A stretch of 16,881 bases of DNA from assembly GCA_900552655.1 (NCBI GenBank), contig USAE01000035.1, forward strand, positions 1 through 16,881. The letters run 5' to 3'. Origin of the DNA: an uncultured Clostridium sp. Its GTDB lineage: Bacteria; Bacillota; Clostridia; TANB77; CAG-508. How positions within the stretch are numbered: the first letter of the stretch is position 1; each line of letters begins with the position of its first letter. The notes under the pieces were generated by a model that worked only from the letters and a program-made list of their open reading frames with translations, searched no databases and had not been told where the DNA came from. A program made the translations under genes and the position numbers. This document shows, one piece after another, positions 1 to 7,749 of this stretch.

Positions 1-979
1 AAATTATGGCATCAAATAAAATGCGTTGTAACAGACATTGTTTTATGTTCCATGCTTTTAAACAGCTGGAAACTGCAGGATATCATATCGATATGGCTTC
101 TCCATATCTTTCTGTATATTGTGGTCATGAATCCCTTGTGGAAAGTGAAAAATATATGAAATTCAGCAGTGAACTCTTCGAAGAAGATATGCTCTTGTTT
201 GCTGATTTCACAGAATCTCTGTTTCCGGAGGTTGATTTATGAGAAAGCAAAAGACTCCTTCGATTTTTATGAAATATCTTGAATACTATGTAAATACATA
301 TATGCCGGAAGCACGTGGGTTAAGTAAGAACACAATCAACTCTTATAAAACAACATTTACACTTTTAATAAAATATATGTATTCAGTCAAAAACATGAAA
401 GCAGATGAGATTACTTTTGGCTGTTTAGATGTAAATACGCTTTCCGATTTTATGTCATGGCTTGAAAATGAACGTAAATGTTCAGTTACAACCAGAAATC
501 AAAGACTTGCCGCACTGTATTCTTTTTCCGAGTATGCACAAAACTATGACTTTGATGCAGCATCAACTTTTAGAAGTGCTGTATTGAGGATTCCATCAAA
601 AAAAGCACCTAAAAAGCGGCGTGTTGGTTTTACCACCGATGAAGTAAAGATCCTTCTGGCACTGCCTAACCCAAAAAGTGAGACTGGTTTAAGAGACATG
701 GTTTTATTAAGCTTTATGTATGCAACAGGCACACGTGCACAGGAAGTGTGTGATCTTACTGTAAAATCTGTCAATTTCAGATCAACTGGTACTACTATTG
801 ATATAGTAGGAAAAGGTTCAAAAGCACGTCGCATACGTATTCCTGACCCTTGTGCATCTATGCTTAGAAAATATATTAGACATCGCAGAATAGAAACAGA
901 ACCTGACAGACATATATTTTCGAGTCAGACGCATGAGCATATGACAATATCATGCGTGGAAGAAATATACAAAAAATAT
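1..979 (+). mobile_element. Remnant of a two-recombinase (Tn554-like) mobile element
   Basis: Two overlapping tyrosine recombinase reading frames occupy this stretch. It is visibly richer in G and C than the following sequence. The second recombinase is cut before its catalytic C-terminus at the border with an ECF sigma gene, so only one edge of the element (about 959-979) is visible and no terminal repeat was found. The left end lies outside the window. The extent is an estimate from the coding junction. Confidence 0.55.
3..242 (+). CDS. Tyrosine recombinase (integrase), C-terminal part; 5' end outside window
   Basis: This is the C-terminal end of a tyrosine recombinase. The frame is open to the left edge, so the ATG at 6 is probably internal. 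Numbering from that ATG, H41 in the GHESL motif and Y50 in SEKYMKF have the usual spacing of the second catalytic His and the nucleophilic Tyr. R10 sits where the Arg of the HxxR motif is expected, but the His position (7) is Arg, so activity is uncertain. The stop overlaps the start of the next recombinase (ATGA at 239-242), implying translational coupling. Paired overlapping recombinases are typical of Tn554-like and related multi-recombinase elements. Base composition is less AT-rich than the sequence after about 980, suggesting acquired DNA. Confidence 0.8.
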   Translation: MMASNKMRCNRHCFMFHAFKQLETAGYHIDMASPYLSVYCGHESLVESEKYMKFSSELFEEDMLLFADFTESLFPEVDL

Positions 980-1447
980 TCTAAACAAGTATATAGATTT
1001 TTATATAGTTTAACAAGAAACCATGAACTGTCAGAAGAGTTGATGCAAGAGACATTCTATAGTGCTATAAAAGGAATAAAAGATTTTAAAGGCAATTGTA
1101 GTATGTATTCATGGTTATGTGAAATAGCAAAAAACAAACTAAAAAATTATAAAATTAAATATAATAAAATACAAACTATTAGTTTAGATAATGTAATAGA
1201 AAATTGGCTAACTAAAGATGATATTGAAGAAAATTTTTACAATAATATTGATCGAATAGCTTTGCACAATGAGATAGAAAAGTTAGAGAATATTACTAAA
1301 GATGTAGTTAAGCTTAGAATTGAGTGTGAATTATCATTTAAACAAATTGGAAAAATATTAAATAGAAGTGAAGTATGGGCGAGAATAACTTTTTATCGCG
1401 CAAAAGCTAAATTAAAGGAGCGATTAAAAAATGAAAAAAGAATGTGA
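239..1447 (+). CDS. Chimeric ORF: truncated tyrosine recombinase fused in frame to an ECF sigma factor
   Basis: Residues 1 to about 240 are a tyrosine recombinase. They include a SAM-like N-terminal core-binding domain, the first catalytic Arg in ATGTRAQEV, and the Lys-containing GKGSKARRIRI hairpin. The HxxR motif and the Tyr nucleophile are missing. From about residue 243 (IYKKYSKQVYRFL) the protein is an almost complete ECF sigma-70 factor. Region 2 includes SEELMQETFYSAIKGI and region 4 includes LSFKQIGKILNRSEVWARITFYRAKAKL, the latter being the -35-binding helix-turn-helix. Base composition changes at the junction, near 959-979, from moderate to very AT-rich. M235 (ATG at 941) is an internal start that would give a normal-length sigma factor, but no good ribosome site precedes it. 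The downstream anti-sigma gene overlaps by 17 bases. I infer that a recombinase element inserted at, or was deleted into, the sigma gene start; the recombinase half must be inactive. Confidence 0.85.
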   Translation: MRKQKTPSIFMKYLEYYVNTYMPEARGLSKNTINSYKTTFTLLIKYMYSVKNMKADEITFGCLDVNTLSDFMSWLENERKCSVTTRNQRLAALYSFSEYAQNYDFDAASTFRSAVLRIPSKKAPKKRRVGFTTDEVKILLALPNPKSETGLRDMVLLSFMYATGTRAQEVCDLTVKSVNFRSTGTTIDIVGKGSKARRIRIPDPCASMLRKYIRHRRIETEPDRHIFSSQTHEHMTISCVEEIYKKYSKQVYRFLYSLTRNHELSEELMQETFYSAIKGIKDFKGNCSMYSWLCEIAKNKLKNYKIKYNKIQTISLDNVIENWLTKDDIEENFYNNIDRIALHNEIEKLENITKDVVKLRIECELSFKQIGKILNRSEVWARITFYRAKAKLKERLKNEKRM

Positions 1448-2294
1448 AATTGTAAGAGATTTGTTACCTAACTATGTAGAGGATTTGGTAGGAAATCAAA
1501 CAAAAGAATTTATTGAAACGCATATTGCAGAATGTACAGAATGTAAAGAAATATTTAATAATATGCAAGGTAATATAATTCAAGAAAGTGAAAATGATTT
1601 TTTGGAAGAAAAAGTAGAAATCAATCAAATTAAGAGATACAGAAGAAAGATGACTACATTAAAAATTATTAGTTTAATTTTTTTATTAACAATAATAACG
1701 CTATTTATTAGTTTTGTTACTATATATATTCCAAAATATTGTATAATATCAAAAATATATGACGAAATACAAGAAAATAAAAATATGAATAACTATAAAT
1801 TTACAATGACACAATATTATATAACATCAAATGATGAAAAAATAAATTCTTTTACAGATGAGTATTATTATAAAGATGGTACTTTTAAAAGTGAATCATA
1901 TTCTAATAAAAGTAAAAAAATAATAAATTATGGCAGTATTTATAATGAAGATGTAATTTACAAAGATTACAATACAAATATAGTATTTAATAATACTACA
2001 TATCCATATAAAACAAAAGGTTCTATCTCTAATTGCTTTAATGATATAGAAAATTATATGCAAAATAAACTTAGTATAATTAATTTGAAAATGAAAGAAG
2101 ATACTTATAATAATAAAGATTGTTATGTAATCTTATTTGGTAAATCTAGGGAATTATGGATTGACAAACAAATAATGCTACCAATAAGAGAAATTCAGAA
2201 AAATAATGAGAAAACTAATTTTGAACGTACATTTTTAATAGAAGAAAATATTGTTTCTGATAATGATATTTTGCCACCAGATATAGAAAATTGA
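1431..2294 (+). CDS. Anti-sigma factor with zf-HC2 zinc finger and one transmembrane helix
   Basis: This is the likely membrane-bound antagonist of the ECF sigma factor encoded just upstream. The N-terminus carries a zf-HC2-type anti-sigma domain: C5, then H31-x3-C35-x2-C38. A basic stretch (KRYRRK, 68-73) is followed by one hydrophobic helix at about 77-100, so residues 1-75 should be cytoplasmic and residues 100-287 outside. The exported domain has no family I recognise; it is rich in Tyr, Asn and Lys and presumably senses an envelope signal. The gene overlaps the sigma frame by 17 bases, and an AAGGAG site inside the sigma gene precedes its ATG, the classic layout of a sigma/anti-sigma pair. 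The target regulon and signal are unknown. Confidence 0.8.
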   Translation: MKKECEIVRDLLPNYVEDLVGNQTKEFIETHIAECTECKEIFNNMQGNIIQESENDFLEEKVEINQIKRYRRKMTTLKIISLIFLLTIITLFISFVTIYIPKYCIISKIYDEIQENKNMNNYKFTMTQYYITSNDEKINSFTDEYYYKDGTFKSESYSNKSKKIINYGSIYNEDVIYKDYNTNIVFNNTTYPYKTKGSISNCFNDIENYMQNKLSIINLKMKEDTYNNKDCYVILFGKSRELWIDKQIMLPIREIQKNNEKTNFERTFLIEENIVSDNDILPPDIEN

Positions 2295-2331
2295 AAAAAT
2301 AAACTTAGAACCATTAAAAGGAATGATAAGA

Positions 2332-3045
2332 GTGAACGAAAAAATGATAAAAGCTTTAATAATAGAAGATGATTTACAATTTTCTAAAAAAATCATAAAT
2401 TCCGTTATAAGTAAATTTAATAATATACAACTTTCATATATTGCAACTACATACAAAGAAAGCATTGACATTTTATTAAATAATCGAATAGATTTAATTT
2501 TTTTAGACTTAAATGTAGCAGATGGAAGAGGAATTAACATTTTAAAGGAATTAAATTATATGAATACAATTAAAAAACCTCAGATAATAATTATTTCTGA
2601 AGATATAAAGTTAACAAGACTAGAATATAAAAATAATTATATTTGTGAAACTATAAATAAACTAGAAACTTTTGAAAGTATATTGGATAAAATAGAAAAA
2701 GTTATAAATAATTTCAATTGTGCTACAAATTGTAGCCAAATAGAAGCTTTAGTAACATCAGAAATAATTAAGTTAGGATATAATATTAAATACAAAGGAA
2801 CCTTTTATATTATAGAGGCAATTATGTATGTATATAATAGAAATAATTTTGATTTTGTGGACAATTTAGAACAAAATGTTTATAGATATATAAGTTATAA
2901 GCATAAGAAGAGCATAAACAACATAAAAACTAATATTATCAAAGCAACAAATGAACGTGAGAAAGAGAAAATGTTATTATATAAGTTGACTCCAAAATCT
3001 AGCATAATAACAGTATTAAATAAAGTACGTAATCAATATTTATAA
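2332..3045 (+). CDS. Spo0A-like response regulator (receiver plus Spo0A_C-type domain)
   Basis: This is a two-domain regulator of about 237 residues. The N-terminal receiver has the acidic pair in ALIIEDD (D13, D14) and the phosphoacceptor in LIFLDLNVADG (D59), then IIISE and a Lys in INKLE where KP is usual. The C-terminal half (about 125-237) resembles the Spo0A DNA-binding domain: a helix around LGYNIKYKGTFYIIEAIMYVY, then YRYISYKHKKSINNIKTNI as the likely recognition region. GTG at 2332 is preferred because AAAAGGA (2316-2322) lies 9 bases upstream; an ATG at 2323 would touch that site, and an ATG at 2344 lacks one. No histidine kinase is adjacent. Most homology lies in the overall layout, so it is a divergent paralogue rather than the master regulator Spo0A, which normally has a more conserved recognition helix. 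Confidence 0.75.
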   Translation: MNEKMIKALIIEDDLQFSKKIINSVISKFNNIQLSYIATTYKESIDILLNNRIDLIFLDLNVADGRGINILKELNYMNTIKKPQIIIISEDIKLTRLEYKNNYICETINKLETFESILDKIEKVINNFNCATNCSQIEALVTSEIIKLGYNIKYKGTFYIIEAIMYVYNRNNFDFVDNLEQNVYRYISYKHKKSINNIKTNIIKATNEREKEKMLLYKLTPKSSIITVLNKVRNQYL

Positions 3046-3066
3046 TTACATGGATGGAGAAATAAA

Positions 3067-4548
3067 TTGAAAAAAATTATATATTTTTTAGGAATCGTAT
3101 TTTTAAGTAGTATTATTATTTTAAACCTAAAATATACAGCCTTTCTTGACAATTCAGAGCATATTATCTTTTACAACAATTCGTGGCTATTTAATTTAGG
3201 AATTGTTTTAGTAGTTATTGCTATTAATTATATAGCTAATATTATTAATAAAAAATTGAACAAAAAAGAACGCTCATTTCAAAAAAAAATAGTTATAATA
3301 GCATTATTAATATATTTATTAGTAAATATCCTTTGGGTTATTTTTGTAAATCCAAAAGTGGTTGGTGACTCGGTTCATGTGTGTAACCTTGCACAAATTT
3401 TCTATAAAAATGATTATTCGGAGATGTTATTTAATTCCACTTATATTGATGTTACATTATATGAATATATGCAAGCATATATTCATCAAATACCTCTAGC
3501 ATCTATTTTTAGTATTATTTTTAGACTAATTCATTTTGACATTATGGAAGTGTTGAGAATTATAAATATAATAAGCAATATTGCTATTGTTATTGGATTA
3601 TATAAAATACAATTAAAACTATCTTCAAAGTATAATACTAATACGACTTTATTATTTATTTTAATATTAACATTTTTTACTTTGCCTTTGTTAAATACAT
3701 TTATATATGGCGATATTCCTAGTTTGGCGCTATGTATATTCGCAATATATTTTATAATGAGTTTTACAGAATCACACAAAATGAAATATTTTATATATAC
3801 TATTTTTGGCACAATGCTCGCATATATGATGAGAATGAATAGTTTAATCTTTATAATAGGAATAATTATTTATATGTTATTAAATGTATTTAGTGAGTGG
3901 AATCAAAACAATTTGAAAAATAATTTAAAAAGTTTTAGTTTAATTTTTATATTTATGATAACTTCGATTCTTCCAGCAGTATTGATAATAAATTATTATT
4001 CTAATAAATATGACTTAGATAATACTAAAAATTATCCTACTATAAGTTATATATTAATGGCAATGGAAGAATCGGACAGAGGTAATGGATGGTATAATGA
4101 AGAAATTGCAAAGAAAGCATTATTAAATCCGGATAAAGCAAAGGCTGAATATCCTAAACATATTTATAATCGAATAAGCTATTTTTTAGAAAATCCTAGT
4201 TATACATTTGATTTTTATACTAAGAAAGTAGCTTCAATGTGGACAGAAAGTACATATTCTGCAATTCAAAATAATATTAGAAGTGATAATGATTATATAA
4301 AAAATTTTGTAAAACCTATAGAATTTTATCAAAAAGCATTATTAGTCCTAATTTGTTCTTCTAGTTTAATTGTTTTAATACAAAATAGAAAAAAATTATC
4401 ACTTGAAATAATATTGTTACTTACAGTTTTTGTTGGAGGATTTGCTTTCCATATTTTATGGGAAGCAAAATCAAGGTATATAATTCCATACATAATTATT
4501 TTAATGCCAATTACTTCAATACATATAAACTTAAGAAAACAAAAATAG
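3067..4548 (+). CDS. Polytopic membrane glycosyltransferase, GT39/PMT-like
   Basis: This 493-residue protein has about 11-12 hydrophobic helices. The segment NPKVVGDSVHVCNLAQIFY (G100-D101) follows the early helices and matches the extracytoplasmic acidic motif seen in GT39/PMT-type enzymes, which transfer sugars from polyprenyl-phosphate carriers. Other soluble-loop signatures are FIYGDIPSLAL and, near the C-terminus, FHILWEAKSRYIIPY, a pattern common at the end of this clan. The start codon is TTG, 8 bases after a GGAG. It lies 21 bases after the Spo0A-like regulator and probably shares its transcript. The acceptor is unknown; the context (ECF sigma, anti-sigma, regulator) hints at envelope modification. 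The assignment to the GT-C superfamily is firmer than the exact family. Confidence 0.65.
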   Translation: MKKIIYFLGIVFLSSIIILNLKYTAFLDNSEHIIFYNNSWLFNLGIVLVVIAINYIANIINKKLNKKERSFQKKIVIIALLIYLLVNILWVIFVNPKVVGDSVHVCNLAQIFYKNDYSEMLFNSTYIDVTLYEYMQAYIHQIPLASIFSIIFRLIHFDIMEVLRIINIISNIAIVIGLYKIQLKLSSKYNTNTTLLFILILTFFTLPLLNTFIYGDIPSLALCIFAIYFIMSFTESHKMKYFIYTIFGTMLAYMMRMNSLIFIIGIIIYMLLNVFSEWNQNNLKNNLKSFSLIFIFMITSILPAVLIINYYSNKYDLDNTKNYPTISYILMAMEESDRGNGWYNEEIAKKALLNPDKAKAEYPKHIYNRISYFLENPSYTFDFYTKKVASMWTESTYSAIQNNIRSDNDYIKNFVKPIEFYQKALLVLICSSSLIVLIQNRKKLSLEIILLLTVFVGGFAFHILWEAKSRYIIPYIIILMPITSIHINLRKQK

Positions 4549-4582
4549 TTATAAAGTATTTCATTATAATATTATAATCTTA

Positions 4583-4618
4583 TATCTAACTATTCGCATA
4601 TTAGCGAATAGTTGGATA
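4583..4618. repeat. 36-base inverted repeat beside the cotJC truncation point
   Basis: Arms 4583-4597 and 4604-4618 form a 15-bp stem with one T-G pair around a 6-base AT loop; the inner 10 bp (AACTATTCGC/GCGAATAGTT) are perfect. Neither side has a T-run, so it is not a normal intrinsic terminator. It begins four bases beyond the point where cotJC similarity ends (4622). An unrelated 16-bp AT palindrome sits at 4563-4578. Confidence 0.7.
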
Positions 4619-4621
4619 ACA

Positions 4622-4829
4622 TCATGGTACTAATTCTTCAGTTCCAATATCATTTAAAATAGCTTTAGACTTTTGATCTGGCATACCAAATCTTTGTGAT
4701 AAATAACGAAGAGAAGCTGCGAGTTCACCGTCAGGCCCTCCGATATTGCGAAATAATAACTTTTGCTAATCTAGGATTTGTACATTTTATATTTACAGGA
4801 TATTGTAAAGTTTTCTTATAAGTCCACAT
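4622..4829 (-). pseudogene. cotJC: cotJC remnant (Mn-catalase-like spore coat protein), frameshifted and truncated
   Basis: This is too short for a normal gene call but recognisable. From ATG at 4829 (AGGAGG site upstream) the frame reads MWTYKKTLQYPVNIKCTNPR and on to ISQY at 4743, then hits a stop at 4731-4733. Skipping one base (4742) continues in frame as GGPDGELAASLRYLSQRFGM, then DQKSKAILNDIGTEELVP, to a stop at 4622-4624. The order and motifs match the start of CotJC, the spore coat protein of the manganese catalase family. The metal-ligand Glu in PDGEL is present, but the protein ends just before the HxE that normally follows GTEEL. Full CotJC has roughly 190-200 residues; only 68 codons remain. 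Its start overlaps the restored CotJB C-terminus, so it is the third cistron of the split cotJ operon. A non-functional relic is most likely. Confidence 0.85.
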
Positions 4830-4830
4830 T

Positions 4831-4875
4831 TAAAATTCCTCCTTCCCAAGGCCAGCACTGGTTCTTTTTAGGAAT
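4831..4875. other. attL: left junction of the serine-recombinase element
   Basis: Outer half (4831-4850) encodes, on the minus strand, the original CotJB C-terminus PWEGGI and the cotJC ribosome site. The core GCCA is 4851-4854. The inner half 4855-4875 is one arm of the attP inverted repeat. The Trp codon of CotJB lies exactly in the core (4852-4854). Confidence 0.8.
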
Positions 4876-4876
4876 A

Positions 4877-6490
4877 TTAAATGTCTTTTTTTAGCATTCC
4901 AGATTTTTTGGGGAATGCAAATTTATATTTTATATGAATTTCTTTATCATCAATTATAATTTTATCAATTAATTTTAATAAAAGACTTCTATTAAAAGCG
5001 GGATTATCAAATTTTAATATATTGTTTATATTTCTCCTTATAAGAGCTTCATCATATGTGATATTACATTTGGAAGGTGCAAATTTTTCTTTAATATTAA
5101 TTTGCTGTAATAAATTATTTCTTTCTTGTTCATAATTCCTGCTTAAAGTAGCAAACATATCATTACTAATTAAAGAATTGACTTTATCTTTATATAAATT
5201 ACTTAATATTTTGTCTATTTGTTCTAACTTTTTAGTTAATGCTAAATTAACATTAGGAGATTTACTAAATTGTTCCTGCTTAATTTGTATTTTATCTATA
5301 GATAGATAATTTTCTATTAATAACTTTAAATTATTAATTACTTTTTCTACAAGTTCATTTTCTGTTAAATGAACATTAGAGCAGAGTTTTTTTCCATATC
5401 GTTTATAACTAGAACATACACACTTAAAAATTTTTTTACTATTTTTTACATAAGTGATTCTAGCGCCACAAGAACAAAATGCAAGCCCTCTTAATAAATG
5501 AAATGTGGTATTTTTAAAAGTCCATTCATTGGTTTGTTTATCGAGCATTTCCTGAACAGTATTAAAAGTATTTCTGTCGATAATAGCAGGAAAACAATTT
5601 TCTATTATTATCTGGTTAGATGTATTTACCTTAACTTGCTTATTTACTTTATAATTTACCTTTGTGGTTTTATGCTGAACTAAATCACCTACATAAGACC
5701 TATCCCTTAATATTTTGTTAATTACAGTATTATTCCATTTATAGGTTTTATTATTATTAGGATTATAGTAATTACTTTTTAATTCTTTATATTTTAGGGG
5801 AGTAAGAATATTATGCTGTTCTAAATAATTACAAATTTCTTTTTTGGTCATACCATTTTTGTACATTGTGAAAATATTGCGTACGTTTTGGCTGACTTCT
5901 TCATCTATTAAAATATTATTTTTATTCTTTGGATCTTTTTTTAAACCATATGGCTGAAAAGATTTTATACTTTTACCATTTAGAGCCATTGTTATAAGAA
6001 TTGATCTTACTTTTTTTGATGTGTCACGGGCATATGTATCATTTATTACAGATTTAAATGGTGTCATATCGTTACTAGAATTATTAGTATCAAAAGTATC
6101 GATATTATCATTTAAGGCTATGTAACGAACATTTTTTAATGGAAAATATTTTTCTACATAATAGCCAGTATCTATGTAATCTCTGCCTAATCTTGATAAA
6201 TCTTTAGTGATTATTAAATTTATTTTGCCTAGCTCTATATCATTTATCATTCGTTTAAAATCGGGCCTGTCAAAATTTGTTCCACTGTATCCATCATCTA
6301 TATATGTTTTAGAAATAGTCCAATTTTTAAACTTTACAAATCTTTGTAGTAGTTCAATTTGATTATCTATACTTTCAGATTGCTTTAAATTTTCATCTTT
6401 TTTATCTGCATTAGAAAGTCTGGTGTATATACCAATTTTCCAATTATTAAGATTGGTAATTTCATTATAATTAGTATAAAATTCTTCCAA
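4877..6490 (-). CDS. Large serine recombinase (site-specific integrase/excisionase)
   Basis: This 537-residue recombinase cuts and rejoins DNA through a serine-phosphodiester intermediate and is the obvious mover of the element. The resolvase catalytic domain (about 17-165) contains YTRLS with nucleophile S26, Arg24, YIDDGYSGTNFDRP (63-76) and KDLSRLGRD (96-104). A 'Recombinase' domain follows (about 190-310, KSFQPYGL onward). Next is a zinc ribbon at roughly 340-385 with Cys in FCSCG, FKCVCSSY and KLCSN, then a coiled-coil-like stretch (about 405-465) and a C-terminal tail. The start is TTG at 6490, 9 bases after AGGAGG. The gene ends only two bases inside attL, the usual position of such integrases. 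A 40-codon ORF precedes it on the same strand. All key catalytic residues are intact. Confidence 0.95.
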   Translation of the reverse strand: MEEFYTNYNEITNLNNWKIGIYTRLSNADKKDENLKQSESIDNQIELLQRFVKFKNWTISKTYIDDGYSGTNFDRPDFKRMINDIELGKINLIITKDLSRLGRDYIDTGYYVEKYFPLKNVRYIALNDNIDTFDTNNSSNDMTPFKSVINDTYARDTSKKVRSILITMALNGKSIKSFQPYGLKKDPKNKNNILIDEEVSQNVRNIFTMYKNGMTKKEICNYLEQHNILTPLKYKELKSNYYNPNNNKTYKWNNTVINKILRDRSYVGDLVQHKTTKVNYKVNKQVKVNTSNQIIIENCFPAIIDRNTFNTVQEMLDKQTNEWTFKNTTFHLLRGLAFCSCGARITYVKNSKKIFKCVCSSYKRYGKKLCSNVHLTENELVEKVINNLKLLIENYLSIDKIQIKQEQFSKSPNVNLALTKKLEQIDKILSNLYKDKVNSLISNDMFATLSRNYEQERNNLLQQINIKEKFAPSKCNITYDEALIRRNINNILKFDNPAFNRSLLLKLIDKIIIDDKEIHIKYKFAFPKKSGMLKKDI

Positions 6491-6515
6491 GTATACCTGC
6501 CTCCTTAATAAAAAA

Positions 6516-6638
6516 TTAATTAGAAGTAGTTTTAGAAAAATTTAATATATCATCCATATTTTCATTTATCCATTCTTGAAAAAGTTCTGTTAATTCTTTT
6601 CTATCTTTAGTATAAGTTACAAAAACATCTTTTTCCAA
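6516..6638 (-). CDS. 40-residue small protein upstream of the integrase, unknown function
   Basis: This short frame starts with TTG at 6638, six bases after a GGAG site, and ends 25 bases before the integrase start, so the two probably share a transcript. The product begins MEKDVFVTYTKDRKELTELF and ends NENMDDILNFSKTTSN. It is acidic, soluble and probably helical, with no recognised family. Its position invites the guess of a recombination directionality factor or an integrase partner, but nothing in the sequence proves this. The good ribosome site and the tight spacing are the only evidence that it is translated. Confidence 0.5.
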   Translation of the reverse strand: MEKDVFVTYTKDRKELTELFQEWINENMDDILNFSKTTSN

Positions 6639-6992
6639 ATTATCATCTCCTTAATTTAATATATTCTTATAGATGTTTATTATGATACAGAAAAAGTTTT
6701 ATAATTAGATAAATTAATATTTTACTTTTTTTTACTTTTTTTATCAAAATAACAAAATATGTGATATTAATATATTATAAAATTTCCCATTAATTTATTA
6801 CGAAAAAAATAAGGAAAGGAGGATATAAAATATTTATAGAGAGGGGGAAACGTTAATATATATTTTACAAAAGAAAGGAAGATTGTTATAATTAGTAAAA
6901 ATAAAAAATAGATAAGTTATAACTATTAAAATTCCATAATAAAAAAGCAATAAGATGAGTAATAGTATATTAAAAGAGATAAAGGGGAAAAA
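6639..6992. promoter_or_regulatory. 354-base divergent non-coding region of the element
   Basis: This AT-rich region separates the minus-strand integrase pair from the plus-strand regulator, so it should hold both promoters; none is unambiguous. It contains T-tracts at about 6723-6740 and several purine-rich, ribosome-site-like stretches on the plus strand (AAGGAAAGGAGG 6811-6822, GAGAGGGGGAAA 6839-6850, AAAGGAA near 6874-6880). No convincing start codon follows them. A 17-residue frame (6955-7008) overlaps the regulator start but has no clear ribosome site. It may include operators for the response regulator or the integrase. Confidence 0.4.
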
Positions 6993-7709
6993 ATGGTTAA
7001 TATTTTAGTTGTAGAAGATGAAGTTGTACAGTCAAAGCAAATAATTAATTACATATCTCAAAAAAATAAAAATATTAAATTATATGGAATGGCTGACTCG
7101 GGAGAAGAAACATTAAATTTATTATTGTCAGGAGAAATTGATATAATTATATTGGACTTAAAATTACCAGATATTAATGGAGTAGAAATAATAAAAACAA
7201 TTGAACACGAAAATATGGAAAGATACAAAAACTCTATAATAATAGTTTCTGGAGAAGAAAATATGATAAAAGAAGTAAATACTAGTCCGTATGTATATAA
7301 ATATTTTTTTAAGCCAGTAGATATGTGCGACATAAATGAAACCATAAATAGTATGATTCAAGAAAAGAAATATACTGATATGATACGAAAGAAAATAGCT
7401 AATGAATTAAGTAAACTTAATTTTAATTTTACTCACGAAGGAACGAACTATTTATTAGAATGTATATATCAAGTATACAAGATGAAAATAATAGATAATA
7501 TGAATTTGTCAAAAACAATTTATCCAATTGTAGCTAGGAAATATAAAAAGTCTCAAAATACAATATATGGTGATATAAAACAAGCAATTAATTCAATGTT
7601 TAATACATGTTCAAAGGAAATGCTAAAAGAATATTTTAATTATAACTTTTTTATAAAACCAAGACCTAAAGAAATAATTTATACAATTTTAAATAAAATC
7701 TCTGATTAA
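6993..7709 (+). CDS. Spo0A-like response regulator carried by the element
   Basis: The 238-residue protein has an intact receiver: D9 and E10 in VVEDE, phosphoacceptor D55 in IIILDLKLPDING, S86 in IIIVSGE, and K107-P108 in YFFKPVD. Residues of about 135-238 form a Spo0A_C-type DNA-binding domain: LNFNFTHEGTNYLLECIYQVYK, then YPIVARKYKKSQNTIYGDI with the putative recognition helix, ending RPKEIIYTILNKI, like the last helix of Spo0A. An AAAGGGG site precedes the ATG. It has the same architecture as the regulator at 2332-3045, and its receiver is the more canonical of the two. No kinase is nearby, so it may take phosphate from the host sporulation phosphorelay or kinases. It lies within the element and is transcribed away from the integrase, so it could tie element gene expression or excision to entry into sporulation; that role is inferred. 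Confidence 0.8.
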   Translation: MVNILVVEDEVVQSKQIINYISQKNKNIKLYGMADSGEETLNLLLSGEIDIIILDLKLPDINGVEIIKTIEHENMERYKNSIIIVSGEENMIKEVNTSPYVYKYFFKPVDMCDINETINSMIQEKKYTDMIRKKIANELSKLNFNFTHEGTNYLLECIYQVYKMKIIDNMNLSKTIYPIVARKYKKSQNTIYGDIKQAINSMFNTCSKEMLKEYFNYNFFIKPRPKEIIYTILNKISD

Positions 7710-7749
7710 GATTAGTATAAAACTAAAGTTAAGTTAATTAGAATGCATA

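Noticed and set aside
4563..4578. Perfect 16-bp AT-only palindrome
   Set aside because: In DNA this AT-rich such palindromes arise easily; no other feature marks it.
6811..6900. Small leader peptides after the strong ribosome-site-like stretches
   Set aside because: No ATG, GTG or TTG at suitable spacing opens a frame longer than a few codons; only ATT/ATA starts would do, so I do not call a gene.
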